A DNA stretch of 64,000 nucleotides from Symsagittifera roscoffensis (lineage: Eukaryota > Xenacoelomorpha > Acoela > Convolutidae), in NCBI RefSeq assembly GCF_963678635.1, contig NW_026971617.1, positions 1 to 64,000 on the forward strand. Direction: 5' to 3'. The notes beneath the pieces are model-generated. The model saw nothing but the letters and a program-made list of their open reading frames with translations, searched no databases and was not told the origin of the DNA. The position numbers were made by a program, and so were the translations under genes. Shown here in pieces: positions 52,601 to 64,000 of this stretch (the stretch's first letter is position 1; every line of letters starts with the position of its first letter).

Positions 52601-55600
52601 TTTTCAAAAACAAACGAGAAAATTTGTTCGCATCATTCCAAAGATAAGTGTTAACGCAAACTGATACCCAACCGATTTTAGTTTCAATTTGAAATAGCCT
52701 AAAAAGCATTAGTCTATGTTTATTTTTTTTCAGGAAAATCCCAGCCATGTTGGTGTATCAAGCTAGTGGTTGGCAGTAGACTCTGCTAATAACTTAACTG
52801 AAGCGGTCAAGTAAAAGTCATTGTGAGTTTATTTTATACTTGTATTCTTGTAGAACACTAGTAGTGAAGTTGTCATGATGAACTTCAGTTTGAACAAGTT
52901 TTCATGAAAAGCTAAAAATTAACCTTTAATAAAACCACGATTGAGTTTAGGAAAACTGTGTTATCGAGTGAAACAGGAAAATGAATTTGGGAATTAAAAA
53001 TTATTATGAACGATTGAACATGTTGCGAGAGAAAATTTTATAAAAATGGATTACAATACAATAAGAAGAAAGATTATAAATTTATGAATTTCTTCCAAAA
53101 CAAATTAGGAATCAATTGAAATTAATTGTTTTTTACGAGGTTAATATTGTCTTTTGTATGTTGTAAGTAGATTTCAGAATATCATTTTTCTCTTTGTTTT
53201 TTTTCCTCTTTGTGTATCGTTTGATCGTGCCAGAAAGTAATAAGAAGTTTAAAGACATGCCTCTGGTTTTCAGAGAACTACACCTACCAAATAGCGTGTC
53301 TGTATCGTGCTTTTGGCATAATGATGATTTTCATCAATTACGGAAACAGTTTAGGGAATTTTGAAAATTAGTAACCTTACGATCAGTTTTTAGTCAATTA
53401 TTTTGATTGTTATCGAATTCGAGAGAAAGAGACGAAAATTCAATATATTTGATCATTTTCCTTTTTTTCCATTTCTGTTCAGAAATAGGGAAAAATTGTT
53501 GCAAAAACTTGTCAATTGATAGTTTTTTATGCTTTAAGGACAAGTTTTACAAAAACAAACGTAAAAATTAGTTCGAATCGTTCCAAAGATAAGTGTTATC
53601 GCAAACTGATAACCAACCAATTTTAGTTTTATTTTGAAATAGCCTAAAAAGCATTAGTCTATGTTTATTCACTTTAAGAAAAATCCCAGCCATGTTGGTG
53701 TATCAAGCTAGTGGTTGGCGATACACTCTGCTAATCACTTAACTGAAGCGATCATGTAAAAAGGCATTGTGAGTTTTTTTATACTTGTATTCTTGTAGTA
53801 TACTAGTGGTGAAGTTGTCATGATGAACTTCAGTTCAAACAAACTTTCATGAAAAACTAAAATTTAACCTTGAATAAAACCACGATTGAGTTTAGGAAAA
53901 CTGTGATATCGAGTGAACCAGGAAAATGACGTTTCTGAATTAACAAAAAATGAACGATTGAACATGTTGCGAGAGAAAGTTTTATAAAAATGGATTACAA
54001 TACAATAAGAAGAAAGATTATAAATTTATGAATTTCTTCCAAAACAAATTAGGAATCAATTGAAATTAATTGTTTTTTACGAGGTTAATATTGTCTTTTG
54101 TATGTTGTAAGTAGATTTCAGAATATCATTTTTCTCTTTGTTTTTTTTTCCTCTTTGTGTATCGTTTGATCGTGCCAGAAAGTAATAAGAAGTTTAAAGA
54201 CATGCCTCTGGTTTTCAGAGAACTACACCTACCAAATAGCGTGTCTGTATCGTGCTTTTGGCATCATGATGATTTTCATCAATTACGGAAACAGTTTAGG
54301 GAATTTTGAAAATTAGTAACCTTACGATCAGTTTTTAGTCAATTATTTTGATTGTTATCGAATTCGAGAGAAAGAGACGAAAATTCAATATATTTGATCA
54401 TTTTCCTTTTTTTCCATTTCTGTTCAGAAATAGGGAAAAATTGTTGCAAAAACTTGTCAATTGATAGTTTTTTATGCTTTAAGGACAAGTTTTACAAAAA
54501 CAAACGTAAAAATTAGTTCGAATCGTTCCAAAGATAAGTGTTATCGCAAACTGATAACCAACCAATTTTAGTTTCATTTTGAAATAGCCTAAAAAGCATT
54601 AGTCTATGTTTATTCACTTTAAGAAAAATCCCAGCCATGTTGGTGTATCAAGCTAGTGGTTGGCGATACACTCTGCTAATCACTTAACTGAAGCAGTCAT
54701 GTAAAAGTGCATTGTCAGTTTTTTTTAGTTGTTTTCTTGAAGTATACTAGCAAGGTAGTTGTCATGATGAACTTCAGTTCAAACAAATTTTCATGAAAAA
54801 CTGAAAAACAACCTTTAATAAAACCACCATTGAGTTTAGGAAAACTGTGAAATCGAGTGAAACAGGAAACTGAATTTTCCGAGTTGAAAATAATTTTGAA
54901 CGATTGAACATGTTGCGAGAGAAGATTTTATAAAAATGGATTACAATACAATAAGAAGAAAGATTATAAATTTATGATTTTTGTCCAAAAAAATATGGAA
55001 TCAAATTGGAGTTAATTGTTTTTTTTACGAGGTTAAATTTGTCTTTTGTATGTTGTAAGTAGATTTCACAACATCAATTTTCTCTTTGTTTTTTTTTCCT
55101 TTTGGTGTTTCATTTGATCGTGCCAGAAAGTAATAAGAAGTTTAGCCTCTGGTTTTCAGAGAACTGCACCTACCGCATAGCGCGGCGTCTGTATAGTGCG
55201 CCTGTATAGCGCTTGTATAGTCTTTTGGCATCCTGATGATTTGCATCAATTACGAAGACAGTTTTAGGAATTTTGAAAATTAGTAACGTTGAGATCAATT
55301 TTAGCCAACTATTTTGATTGTTATCGAATTCGAGAGAAAGAGACAAAAAATTAAATAAATTTTATCTTTTTCGTTTTTGTCCTTTTCTCTTCGGAAATAG
55401 GGAAAAATTTTAGCAAAGACTTGTCAATTGATAGTTTTTTCATGCTTTAAGGAAAATTTTTACAAAAAAAACGTGAAAATTTTTTTTGCATCATTCCAAA
55501 GATGAGTGTCATCGCAAACTGATACCCAACCATTTCTGGTTTCATTTTGAAATAGCCTAAAACGCATTAGTCTATTATTTTTTTTTTTCGGAAAAATCCC

Positions 55601-55700
55601 AGCAATGATGGTGTATCAAGCTAGTGGTTGGCAATAGAATCTGCTAGTCACCTAACTGAAGCGGTCATGTAAATAGGCCATTTGAGTTTATATCATAGTG
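43700..55700 (+). repeat. homogeneous core of the ~950 bp satellite (about 12-13 units)
   Basis: A marker block around gctagtggttggcaatagac recurs near 44306, 45253, 46220, 47157, 47965, 48924, 49888, 50849, 51814, 52766, 53709, 54656 and 55621, mostly 945-970 bp apart; one unit is shorter by about 160 bp (deletion near 47190). Two unit types occur: one with two or three gcgcgcctgtatag-like motifs, the other with a single gcgtgcctgtatcgtgc and gtttaaagacatgcctctgg. Neighbouring units such as 53.1-54.0 and 54.0-55.0 kb are nearly identical. No unit holds a convincing gene. Confidence 0.9.
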
Positions 55701-58700
55701 GTTTTCTTGTAGTATACTAGTAATGAAGTTGGCATGATAACCACGATTGAGTTTAGGAAAACTGTTAAATCAAGTGAAAGATTGAATTAGCTATTTTAAT
55801 TTCAAAATGAATATACTCCTTTGAAATTTTTTTACAAGAAGATATTTTAAAAAAGATTACAAGACATTATAAGTCATTTTAAATAGTTAAATTCATTCTG
55901 ACAAAAAAATTTGAAATCAACGTTTAAAAAAATTGTGTGTGTGTAATTTGTTCGAGCTATCTGTTGAAACAACACAAAAAATGAACTCAATTCGAAATTA
56001 TTATAAACGATTGATTAGAAGAGATTTCAAACCTGGATTAAAAAAAAACGTTTTAAGTTTTTTAATTAAATTTCTTGCAAAAAGGTTTGAAATCAAGTTG
56101 AAATTAATCAACTTTTTACGAGCCTAAGCTATGTAGTTTGAAATTGTAAGTAGTATCTACAAGAACACCGCTCTCTTTGATTTTTTTCTTCTTGTTTTCC
56201 TTTGATCATGCCAAAAAACTTTACGCATACTTAAAAACATGTCCCCAGATCTCAAATACCTTCACACAGCGAGCATGGCGCCCCTATAGTGCAATTGACA
56301 TCATAATGAATTTCATTAATTACGAAGATAGCTTAAAGCTTTAAAACTTAGTAACATTACGATCAATTTTAATCAGTTGTATTGATTGCTATCGATTATC
56401 ATAGAAACACAGAATACACTTTCATTGAATTTGATTATTGTTTGTACGAACCAATTTTCAACTCGAATAAAACAATAAACAGGAAGAAATTAGTTTTAGA
56501 AAACATTTCTCATAGAAATGAGTCGGTTAAAACGGCAATTTTTGAATATGATTGTGCTCGGAAATAGCAAGTTTTTCACATTGATTCGACAAATGTTGGC
56601 TTTTTAATGCTTGAAAAACAAAATTAACATTTTTTTTGGTAAATTTATGTTCATATCCTCCCAAAGACAATTATTTTTGCAAATTGATATCCATTCAACC
56701 TTACTTTCATGTTGAAATAGCTTAAAAGCCTTAACTTATTTTTTCTCTGCATTTTTACTCTTCAGAAAAACCCCAACCCCGATGGGGCTCGAGCCATCAA
56801 GCTAGTGGTTTGCAAAAGACTGTGCTAGCCACTGTACTGAAGCTCCCATCTAAAGGTGCCATATGAACTCATTTTATAATTGCCTTCTTGCTAATTCAAA
56901 CGTTTACACAATTCGAGATAATTAAAGATAATTAACTTTAACCCGCAAGGATTAGAAACAAATGAAAATATTTCCAAAGTACAGGGCTCATAAATAGCAT
57001 TTTTTTTATTAGGGTGTTTGTTGATTTTTTTATGCTTTGAAGCCAGAATTTACAACAAAGAATATGTAAAAGGTGAAACTATGGTCAAATCATTCCAAAG
57101 ATAATTTTTATTGCGCACTGATATCCAACTGATGTTATTTTTTCTTGGAATAGTCCAAAAAGCATTAGCCTGTCTTTTTTCTACTCTTCAGAAAAACCCC
57201 AACTCCGATAAGCTCGAAACATCAAGCTAGTGGTTGGCAACAGAGCGGTTGACTGTACGCAAGATGTAATGTAAACGTGCGATATGTCCTGTTTTATACT
57301 ACCTTTTCTAATTTATAGGTTTATAATAAAACAAGAGAAGTGGAATAAATTTATTAACCCGAGATTGAAAGTAGGAAAACTGTAAAAACGAGTGAATCAT
57401 ATCTTAAACTGATTTAATACTAATGAAGAAATTTAACAAAGAAAGGTTGAAGAAATGATACAAAATTTTAAACTCGTTTATAAATAACTATAAATAATCA
57501 AGTTTAAATAACAGGTTATTACGATGCTCAATTGTGTGTTTTGCATATTGTAAATTGACTCCACAAAAACAACGCTCTCTGTGATTTTTCTTTCTTCGTG
57601 TTTTTTCTTTGATTGTGCCAAAAAAGTTTTAATATATAGTGCACTTGGCATCATGACAATTGTTATAAAAACTTTCTCAAAAGAGTAGAATCGGGTAACA
57701 CAGCAGGTATCAGAAAACTATAATGCTCATAAATAGCAATTTTTTGTCACAAAGTTTCGAAAAAATTGGCTTTTTTCTTGCTTTAAAGCAAAAATTTACA
57801 AAATGAAGTTTTATATCAAAGACTTATATTAAAGTTTTATCGCAAAATGATATCAAACCGACCTTATACTTATGTTTAAAAAGTCTAAAAAGCAGTGGCC
57901 CACGTTTTTTTCCTTTAGAAAAGCTCCAAGCCGATGCATTTGTGATACAAATATTACAAAGCATCGTAGTTCATTACAAACAAATAAGATTTTCCAGTAA
58001 AAAAAACTGGAATTTGTATTTTTTAAGTAGACTCCACAGCAACACTGCCCTCTGTGATTTTTCTTCCCATGTTTCCTCTGATTGTCTTAACATTTTTAAA
58101 GACAAATTCCTCGATTCCAGAGACCTACACACAACGAACAGTGCACCTATATAGTGCAATTGGCATCATAACAATTTTCTTCAATTACGAAGGTAGCTTA
58201 GGATTATAAAAACTCCCAACATTACTAGCAATTTTTGTCAAAATAGTTTGATTATTTTTGATTTTCAGGAAACAGACAAAAAAATTCAGTATAATTGAAC
58301 ATAGTTTATTCTGTCCAATTCCTAACTCAAAGAAAACGAGTAACAGGAAGGGATTATTTCAAGAAAGCAAGCTCCAAAAGAGAATAATCGGTTAAAAAAG
58401 CAATTGTTAGAAAATTATAGTGCTCGGAAATACACAATTTTTTTTTCACGGGGAATCGACAAAGGTTTGTTTTTCATACTTTAAAGCGAAAACTTACGGA
58501 ACGAAGTTTTTCAAAAAAATATTCATTCTTATCAAACAAAACGTTCATCGCAATCTGCCATCCAACCGATCTTATACTTGCATAAAAACAGCCTTAAAGC
58601 ACTAACCTAAGTTTCTTTTCTGTAGAAAAACTCCAACCCGATGTGGCTAGTAGTTGGCAATATACTATGGTAACCACTGTAGTGAAGCGGCCATGTCGGG

Positions 58701-58849
58701 TCGTTTGGGTAACTGGTGTTCATTATCTGAGAATGTCATGATAAACCTCAACTGAAATTAAAAGTTAAAACCGCGATTGAGTTTGGAAAACCGGTGAATT
58801 TGATCCTAACCCTAAGTATAAAACATTTTCATATGGCTTATTTATATGG
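55701..58849 (+). repeat. diverged right flank of the satellite
   Basis: Degenerate units with the same blocks as the left flank. The tRNA-like block near 56763-56850 preserves ccccaaccccgatggggctc and gagccatcaagctagtggtt, and others lie near 57190 and 58630. Unit boundaries are irregular. No gene seen. Confidence 0.75.
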
Positions 58850-59290
58850 CCTCTTCGGTACAATTGTTAGCATAGTATTTTGCCAACCACTAGCTCGACG
58901 TCTCGAGCCCTATCGGGGTTGGGGTTTTTCTGAAGAATAAAATAGAAGAAAAAAAATTAGCTAAGGCTTTTAGGCTTATTCAACATGAAAATATGATCAG
59001 TTGGATATCAATTTGCGATGAAAGTTACCTTTGGAATGATGTGAACATAATTTTACAAAGTTTTTTTTGTTATATCTTTCGATTTCAGAGTTTTCCTAAA
59101 ATCAACCACGCGTTTAAAAAGGTTACTTTTATCAGTTTTTCTTGACATTTCGTTTGAACTGACTTTTATCGTGACAACCTTAGTTTTACGCCAACAGCAT
59201 AATGAACATCAATTACCCAGACAACTCAATTACTCGTCAAATTCGTTCAATTTCTCTTTTAAATACTTCAAACGTACAAACTGAAAGAAG
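58850..59290 (-). repeat. inverted terminal satellite unit
   Basis: The same unit in the opposite orientation: gttagcatagtattttgcca, then ctcgagccctatcggggttg, followed by the inverse of the usual succession up to cgtacaaactgaaagaagcc (compare 41700-42060). It ends the recognisable array. Confidence 0.8.
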
Positions 59291-59908
59291 CCCACATGTT
59301 TTAAGATAGGGAATAGAGCATCCGGTCTGCCAGCTATGTATTAACATTGGGTATAGAGTCTACAATGTATTTAGATAGGGAATACGAATGGTAAGGTTTC
59401 AGTGTGATGGTAAGAGAAAGAAAAACGTAATTTTTTGGTTTTTGTCTAATTTTTTCGCAAAAATTTCGGCGCCCGTTACCTAATTGTTAAATATCAAAGT
59501 CTAATTACGAGTAGGTTGTGTAATGAAGGGCTTTTAATTAGTTTTTTGATATATGGTAAGTCGATGGTAAGAGTTTTTTGGGTAAAAACTTGGAATTTTT
59601 ATGAAAAAAATTTCGAAAAAATTCAAAACATGATAATGTTAGCTATTATTTGACCTAATTTATTTAAAAATCTTTTTTTTCTACAAAAATGAAACAATAA
59701 TTTTACTTTCTATCTACTTGAAACAATGCTGAAACCTACAGAGACTTCGAAAAAAAACTCAAATTTTTTGAGAGAAAAAAATTAAATTATAAAGAAAGTA
59801 TATAAATCACTGCATCGTATAGTAAACTTACTGCCATAATTTCCATTTTATTATCTTGAAACCATAATAATACGACATCTTATATAATTTATTAAATCAG
59901 AAGAGTTC
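59291..59908. other. non-coding spacer
   Basis: AT-rich sequence between the satellite and the polymerase remnant. A short motif (agatagggaata) recurs near 59309 and 59371. No gene or element end was identified. Confidence 0.4.
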
Positions 59909-62900
59909 TTATAAGTCCAATGGTTTTGTATGAAATCCATCATCTTGCACTTGTCCTTTAGGATAAAAATAACTTAGTCCTTTCTTTGTCTGTTCATATG
60001 TAGCAACCATATGATTTATAGTTCTGAATCCTCTATTAGTAGATGTAAGATTAATTGCTTCATCAAGCACTCTCCTGTATTTTGACATGGGACCGTCTCC
60101 AGAATCTTCTGAACCCGCTTATTCAATCCTTTGCTGCTAAATTTGAATTTGTCTGACTTGTTGTCATAGCAGCAATATGTCTTACTACATAAACAGAGCA
60201 TTTCTGTGCACCAAAATTCTTCTTCGAAAAGTCCCGGCTCCCGCTTATCATGTTTTTTTATGGATACTACAACACGTCCGAGGAAAGGAATTAGATTTTG
60301 CATCCGCCTTGAAGGAATTTCTGCAATCACTCTCCCTCATTTTTTCCCAAGCAGCTCTCTTATCTGGTTGGATGCAATCGTACAAATTTTCTTCTGCAAG
60401 TGCCAAGTAAAGTGAGTCTGTATCCAACTCCAACTCTTCAAATTTATTCACATCACAGAACTTGTCAAAGAAGTTATAGTAGAGTTCCAACATTCTCAGT
60501 TTTGCATACTGAAGTATGAAAAAACCAACAATGATGGGTTCTCTGTGCTCAATGGTTGACTTCAATAACTCCACTTCATATAAGTCCTTCTCAACTGTGT
60601 TGAGTCTCTTAAACAGTGGTTCATTGATTGCCTTATGAATTTTTTCATCGTTGAGATATTTTGTGATTGTATGTCTCGATCTATCCATGATCTGATATCC
60701 ATAGGAGGAATTACCCAAGAGCTTCATTGTTTCTGCTACAACTCCTGACAAAGGGTTTTCATCTCCTTCTCTTCTTGCATCAACCACCGATTGAACGAAA
60801 TTATTGAAACACTTCCGAGGAGAATCTTGAACAAATCGGTAAATTTTGGTGCACTGTAATCCAAGTTCCATATAAAAGTTGAAGAGAGGAGTTATAACTG
60901 TTCCATTTTCCAGCTTGAAACTAGATATCAGCATTCTCTGAGGATGCTTTAACATTTCGTTCTCGATCGCATAGTTTTTCATGTAATCTCCAATATCATC
61001 TCTTCCGACCTCAGTATTTTTGAAAATTGGAGGAAAATTTGCAAATTTCGATTTCAGTTCATCTGGAACAACTAAGTCACACTGAACGTAACCAAAAAGA
61101 GATCCATCTTTTATATTTGCTAGAAGAGAGTCTGTAGAAAGGGGTCTTTTGTAGGGAAAGTGGGTTCGAACATGATTTTTGATCTTGTCATTGGTTTTGA
61201 AATTTTGCCACCACCAACAGTCACATTTCTTCAACTTTGTATCCTTTCTCTTGAATGTATTCTCGTCGCATATCATCCATTTCTCTCTTCTTGTTTCCTC
61301 GCTCGATATCCTGTTCTGTTAAGGAGGGACGAGCTTCTTGACAGGAACAGAAGTTGTAGTAACATCCCATTGCTTCGAATACTGTTTTACAGTGATCACA
61401 ATAACCGTCCACATTAAAACAGTCAATTTTCTTCTGTTTTCCAGATGTAAGAAAGCTCTCAATTTTACATTCTGGTCTTGATTCTTGATAGAAAGACATG
61501 ACCATATTCTCAAAGTTGCGAGTTCGATTATGTCTAGCCTTGAATTTCTGCATATCAGTGTCAAACTCCCATCTCGTATACAGTCCTGTTGGCATATATT
61601 GACACATTGAATAGGGGTAAAGCTGGCTCGCATCTATTCCAACGATTGACTTACAAATATTTGATGAATCTCTGATAGAGGTTTCGTCTACAACAGCTTT
61701 TCGAGTGAAAACAATGGAAGGTCCACCAGTCATGTCCTCTCTAATTTTTTCACACAAGTCTTTATCACTTTCGCAAAATGGATAAAACTTGAAATTTGTA
61801 GATTTGTGTAGACAAATGTTTGCTAGATTTGGAAGTGTGCATCCATGTTTCAATATATCTATCCCCTTGTTATGATAAAACTGAATCATTTTTTGTTGGA
61901 ACTACATCTTTGTTGTTGTACCACTGCAAAAAGTCTTTGAACACAGTCATTCCGTTTTTCTGCCAAGTTTGTTATAAGTAACTGTAATTATCTAGACCAG
62001 ATGGGGGTACAGTCTTGATTTGAAGTTTTTTCAGTGCTTGTTATTCATCAAGTCCACTCTTCCTCAGTTTTTCATAATCAGTAAAGTCTTTGTCTAGAGG
62101 ATTGTTGTTTCTAAGTTGACTGAAAAATGCTTCATATGGGGGCAGTCCTGGAAAATCAAGTTTGTCAGGGTTGTCAAACCACTCATAAGGAAAGAATCCT
62201 TTTGTTTCACTAGCTTTATAAGCTTTGAGAAATGAGTCCAGAAATGTTGCTCCACCCAGAAATTTCATAATGTCAAGAAATTGTACATCTCCAAACTTGA
62301 AAGATATAAAATCATTTGCTTTTTTGATAACGGATGTTTCTTGCTCTTTATCGCGAATCAAATAAGGGATTAAGTAGGACTTGATCAAATTTAAGCCATA
62401 TCTACCACTGTTAAATCCAAAAACAGGTAATCTATTTAAATATCTCTCCAGATGTTGTTTCAAATCGATGAGTTGATTCTTCTGAATTCGCAAGAATTGT
62501 GTTGACATATCTGCTTCTTCCGAATCTTCAATGCTTTCGTCTTCATACTCGAACTTATTATTTGAAAAATTTTTACCACGTTCGTTCAGCTGTTCAAAGA
62601 TCTTTTTCATCCTTTCATTGACAGCTCTTTCAATATCTTGAAATTTTGTTCTCATCTCCAACTTACTTTTTTCAGCTAACAGTTCGATGTTGGATACAAA
62701 ATCAATTATCAAGTTCTGTGGATCCTTGTTGTACAAAAAGATGGGTTCATCAATCAGATTCGATGATATAGAGATTGCAATTGGAACGTGTTTCCCAATC
62801 CAGGTAGTAGTTTGCGTCTCTTTTAGTTCCTCTGTAGGAACACAAATCGACTCAAAGTCGAAAATAGCTAGATTATTGAAAAGCTTGTTGTCTTCAGAAA

Positions 62901-64000
62901 CTGGAAGACTGAATCCTTCTAGCTTTTCAAACAAGGTTTCGCGAAGCTCATAGACGTTCTTTGGGTAAATATGTTTCACTCAGTCCTTGCATCTCAGAAG
63001 ATGTTTGTTAAAATTGTCGGATTTATTAAAAAAAGTGTCACAAGTAGGGCATCGAAAGCACTTGAAGAAACTATCTATATCATTTGTATGAATGATATGA
63101 TTGTTAAATATCAGTAGCTTAACTGTTTTATCGAATCTTCCGATACTTCGTCGAGCTAGTTCTCCTACATAATCTCCATCTTGGATATAGAAATCGTATA
63201 TAAAAATGTTTCTTTGCACAATTTCCTCGACAACAGGTAAGTCTTCAACGGAAACTCCACGAAAATTCTTAGTATCATAACCAGATTTTGATATAAACTC
63301 TGTAAAATATCTGGAGGTGTGAGTGTCGAGATCTTTGTGTCCGTTCATGTACATTGCCAATGCGCGGAAAAGACACAAATGATCTTTGTAAGGTTCCTTG
63401 TCCTTGTTAGATAAAAGACAGTTAACAGAATGGTTTTTCAGTAGAGGTTCGGGTAAGAGAGAGTCTGGACATCCCATTGGGATGTTTTTCAGCAAAGCAG
63501 CAAAAATTGTAACGTTAGTAATCAACTTGAATCTCAATTTTGTGTTTTGACGTTCTTGGGTACATTGCTCCACAATATCAAATTTTTCTACTTTTCCTTG
63601 GATTGTTATCAAATCCGCTTTTGTACAAAGTAAGTAAGTTTTTTCAAACAGAGTATTCTTTTCATGGGCGTAGAAATATCGATATTCACCAGTCTCAATA
63701 TTTCGAAGATCAAAACCCAGAGCAATGTTGATTTTGGCTGCAGAATCGAGCTTGTTGAAGACTTCTTCAAGTTTCTCGTTAATGATTTTAGTATCTAAGT
63801 TGGACATTTGGAAGTTAAATACCTTGTGTCTCCCATTTTACATCTCCGTATCCACCAGAAAATGTTGACATGCACCAAGTTCCTCCTTCAATTTTTCACC
63901 ATCCTCCCCCTCATTCTCCACAATTTTGTTCAAGTCGGCTACAGTATCACTTGGCTTCCGTTGTTTCGCTCCATGTTCCTTTCTCCGATGTTGCTGGAGA
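59909..64000 (-). pseudogene. polB: family B DNA polymerase pseudogene (Polinton/Maverick-like)
   Basis: Minus-strand remnant entering from the right edge and ending at TAA 59909-59911. In order: a zinc-finger-like tail (HRRKEH) near 63990, an N-terminal region with CLFRALAMYMNGH, a CxxC...H-type finger near 63000-63050, an exonuclease-type FDFES near 62855, polymerase motif A (DASQLYPY) near 61630, motif B (GNSSYGYQ) near 60710, motif C (DTDSLYLA) near 60420, and a conserved C-terminal region. Breaks: in-frame stops at 63838-63840, 62980-62982, 62041-62043 and 61972-61974, and frameshifts near 61890, 61225, 60262 and 60070. Protein-primed polymerases of this kind are carried by Polinton/Maverick and related virus-like elements. 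No capsid, integrase or terminal repeat is visible here, so it is an isolated fragment. Catalytic motifs are intact, so decay is recent or moderate. Confidence 0.88.

Noticed and set aside
49206-52664. Recurrent 60-70 codon frames (such as those starting ISRVYCQPLA on the minus strand)
   Set aside because: They recur only because the satellite unit recurs, vary in length between units, and have no methionine or frame conservation.
38446-59290. Regular spacing suggestive of a CRISPR array or an origin iteron set
   Set aside because: Units are about 950 bp, fully repetitive with no short repeat/unique spacer alternation, in a eukaryotic context.

Overview
The window reads as AT-rich metazoan nuclear DNA. 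It has a spliced serine protease gene with GT-AG introns, several transposon families, tandem satellites, long non-coding stretches and a 200-N assembly gap. The species cannot be fixed from sequence alone. The family B DNA polymerase remnant at the right end and the env-bearing LTR element suggest a marine invertebrate (cnidarian or tunicate are both possible), but this is only an inference. Host genes are few: one complete chymotrypsin-fold protease (33382-34717) and one broken paralogue (829-3825).

The dominant object is an 18.9 kb Ty3/gypsy-type (Metaviridae) LTR retrotransposon at 3867-22777, on the minus strand. It has 410 bp LTRs that differ at one visible position, a 4 bp target duplication (ctcc) and an intact 2,740-codon Gag-Pol frame. 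It also carries an 872-codon envelope-like glycoprotein, a 599-codon frame of unknown function after env, a 155-codon basic frame before gag, two small hydrophobic frames, and a roughly 379-codon frame without ATG that contains one in-frame stop. Several neighbouring frames meet at ATGA stop/start overlaps. The element landed inside a MITE and split it into 3846-3866 and 22778-22974.

Left of the retrotransposon (1-3866) lie a protease pseudogene and many short inverted-repeat elements with GGCTCTTTT ends, one of which has been amplified into a 190 bp tandem array. To its right are a decayed relative of the same Ty3/gypsy lineage (24250-27450, minus strand) and a decayed BEL/Pao-like pol (27540-30880, plus strand) whose integrase zinc-finger segment is repeated four times at a 290 bp period. 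More MITEs and the intact protease gene follow; intron 1 of that gene carries a MITE.

From 34.9 to 38.2 kb there is AT-rich simple sequence and an 855 bp direct duplication whose second copy runs into the assembly gap (38246-38445). From the gap to about 59.3 kb there is a satellite of about 950 bp units. The core (about 43.7-55.7 kb) is homogeneous and both flanks are diverged; the last recognisable unit is inverted. Older units carry a tRNA-like segment with a box-B-like motif that the core units have lost.

The right end (59909-64000, minus strand) is a protein-primed-type family B DNA polymerase pseudogene of the Polinton/Maverick-like kind. It is broken by four in-frame stops and about four frameshifts and runs off the window edge.
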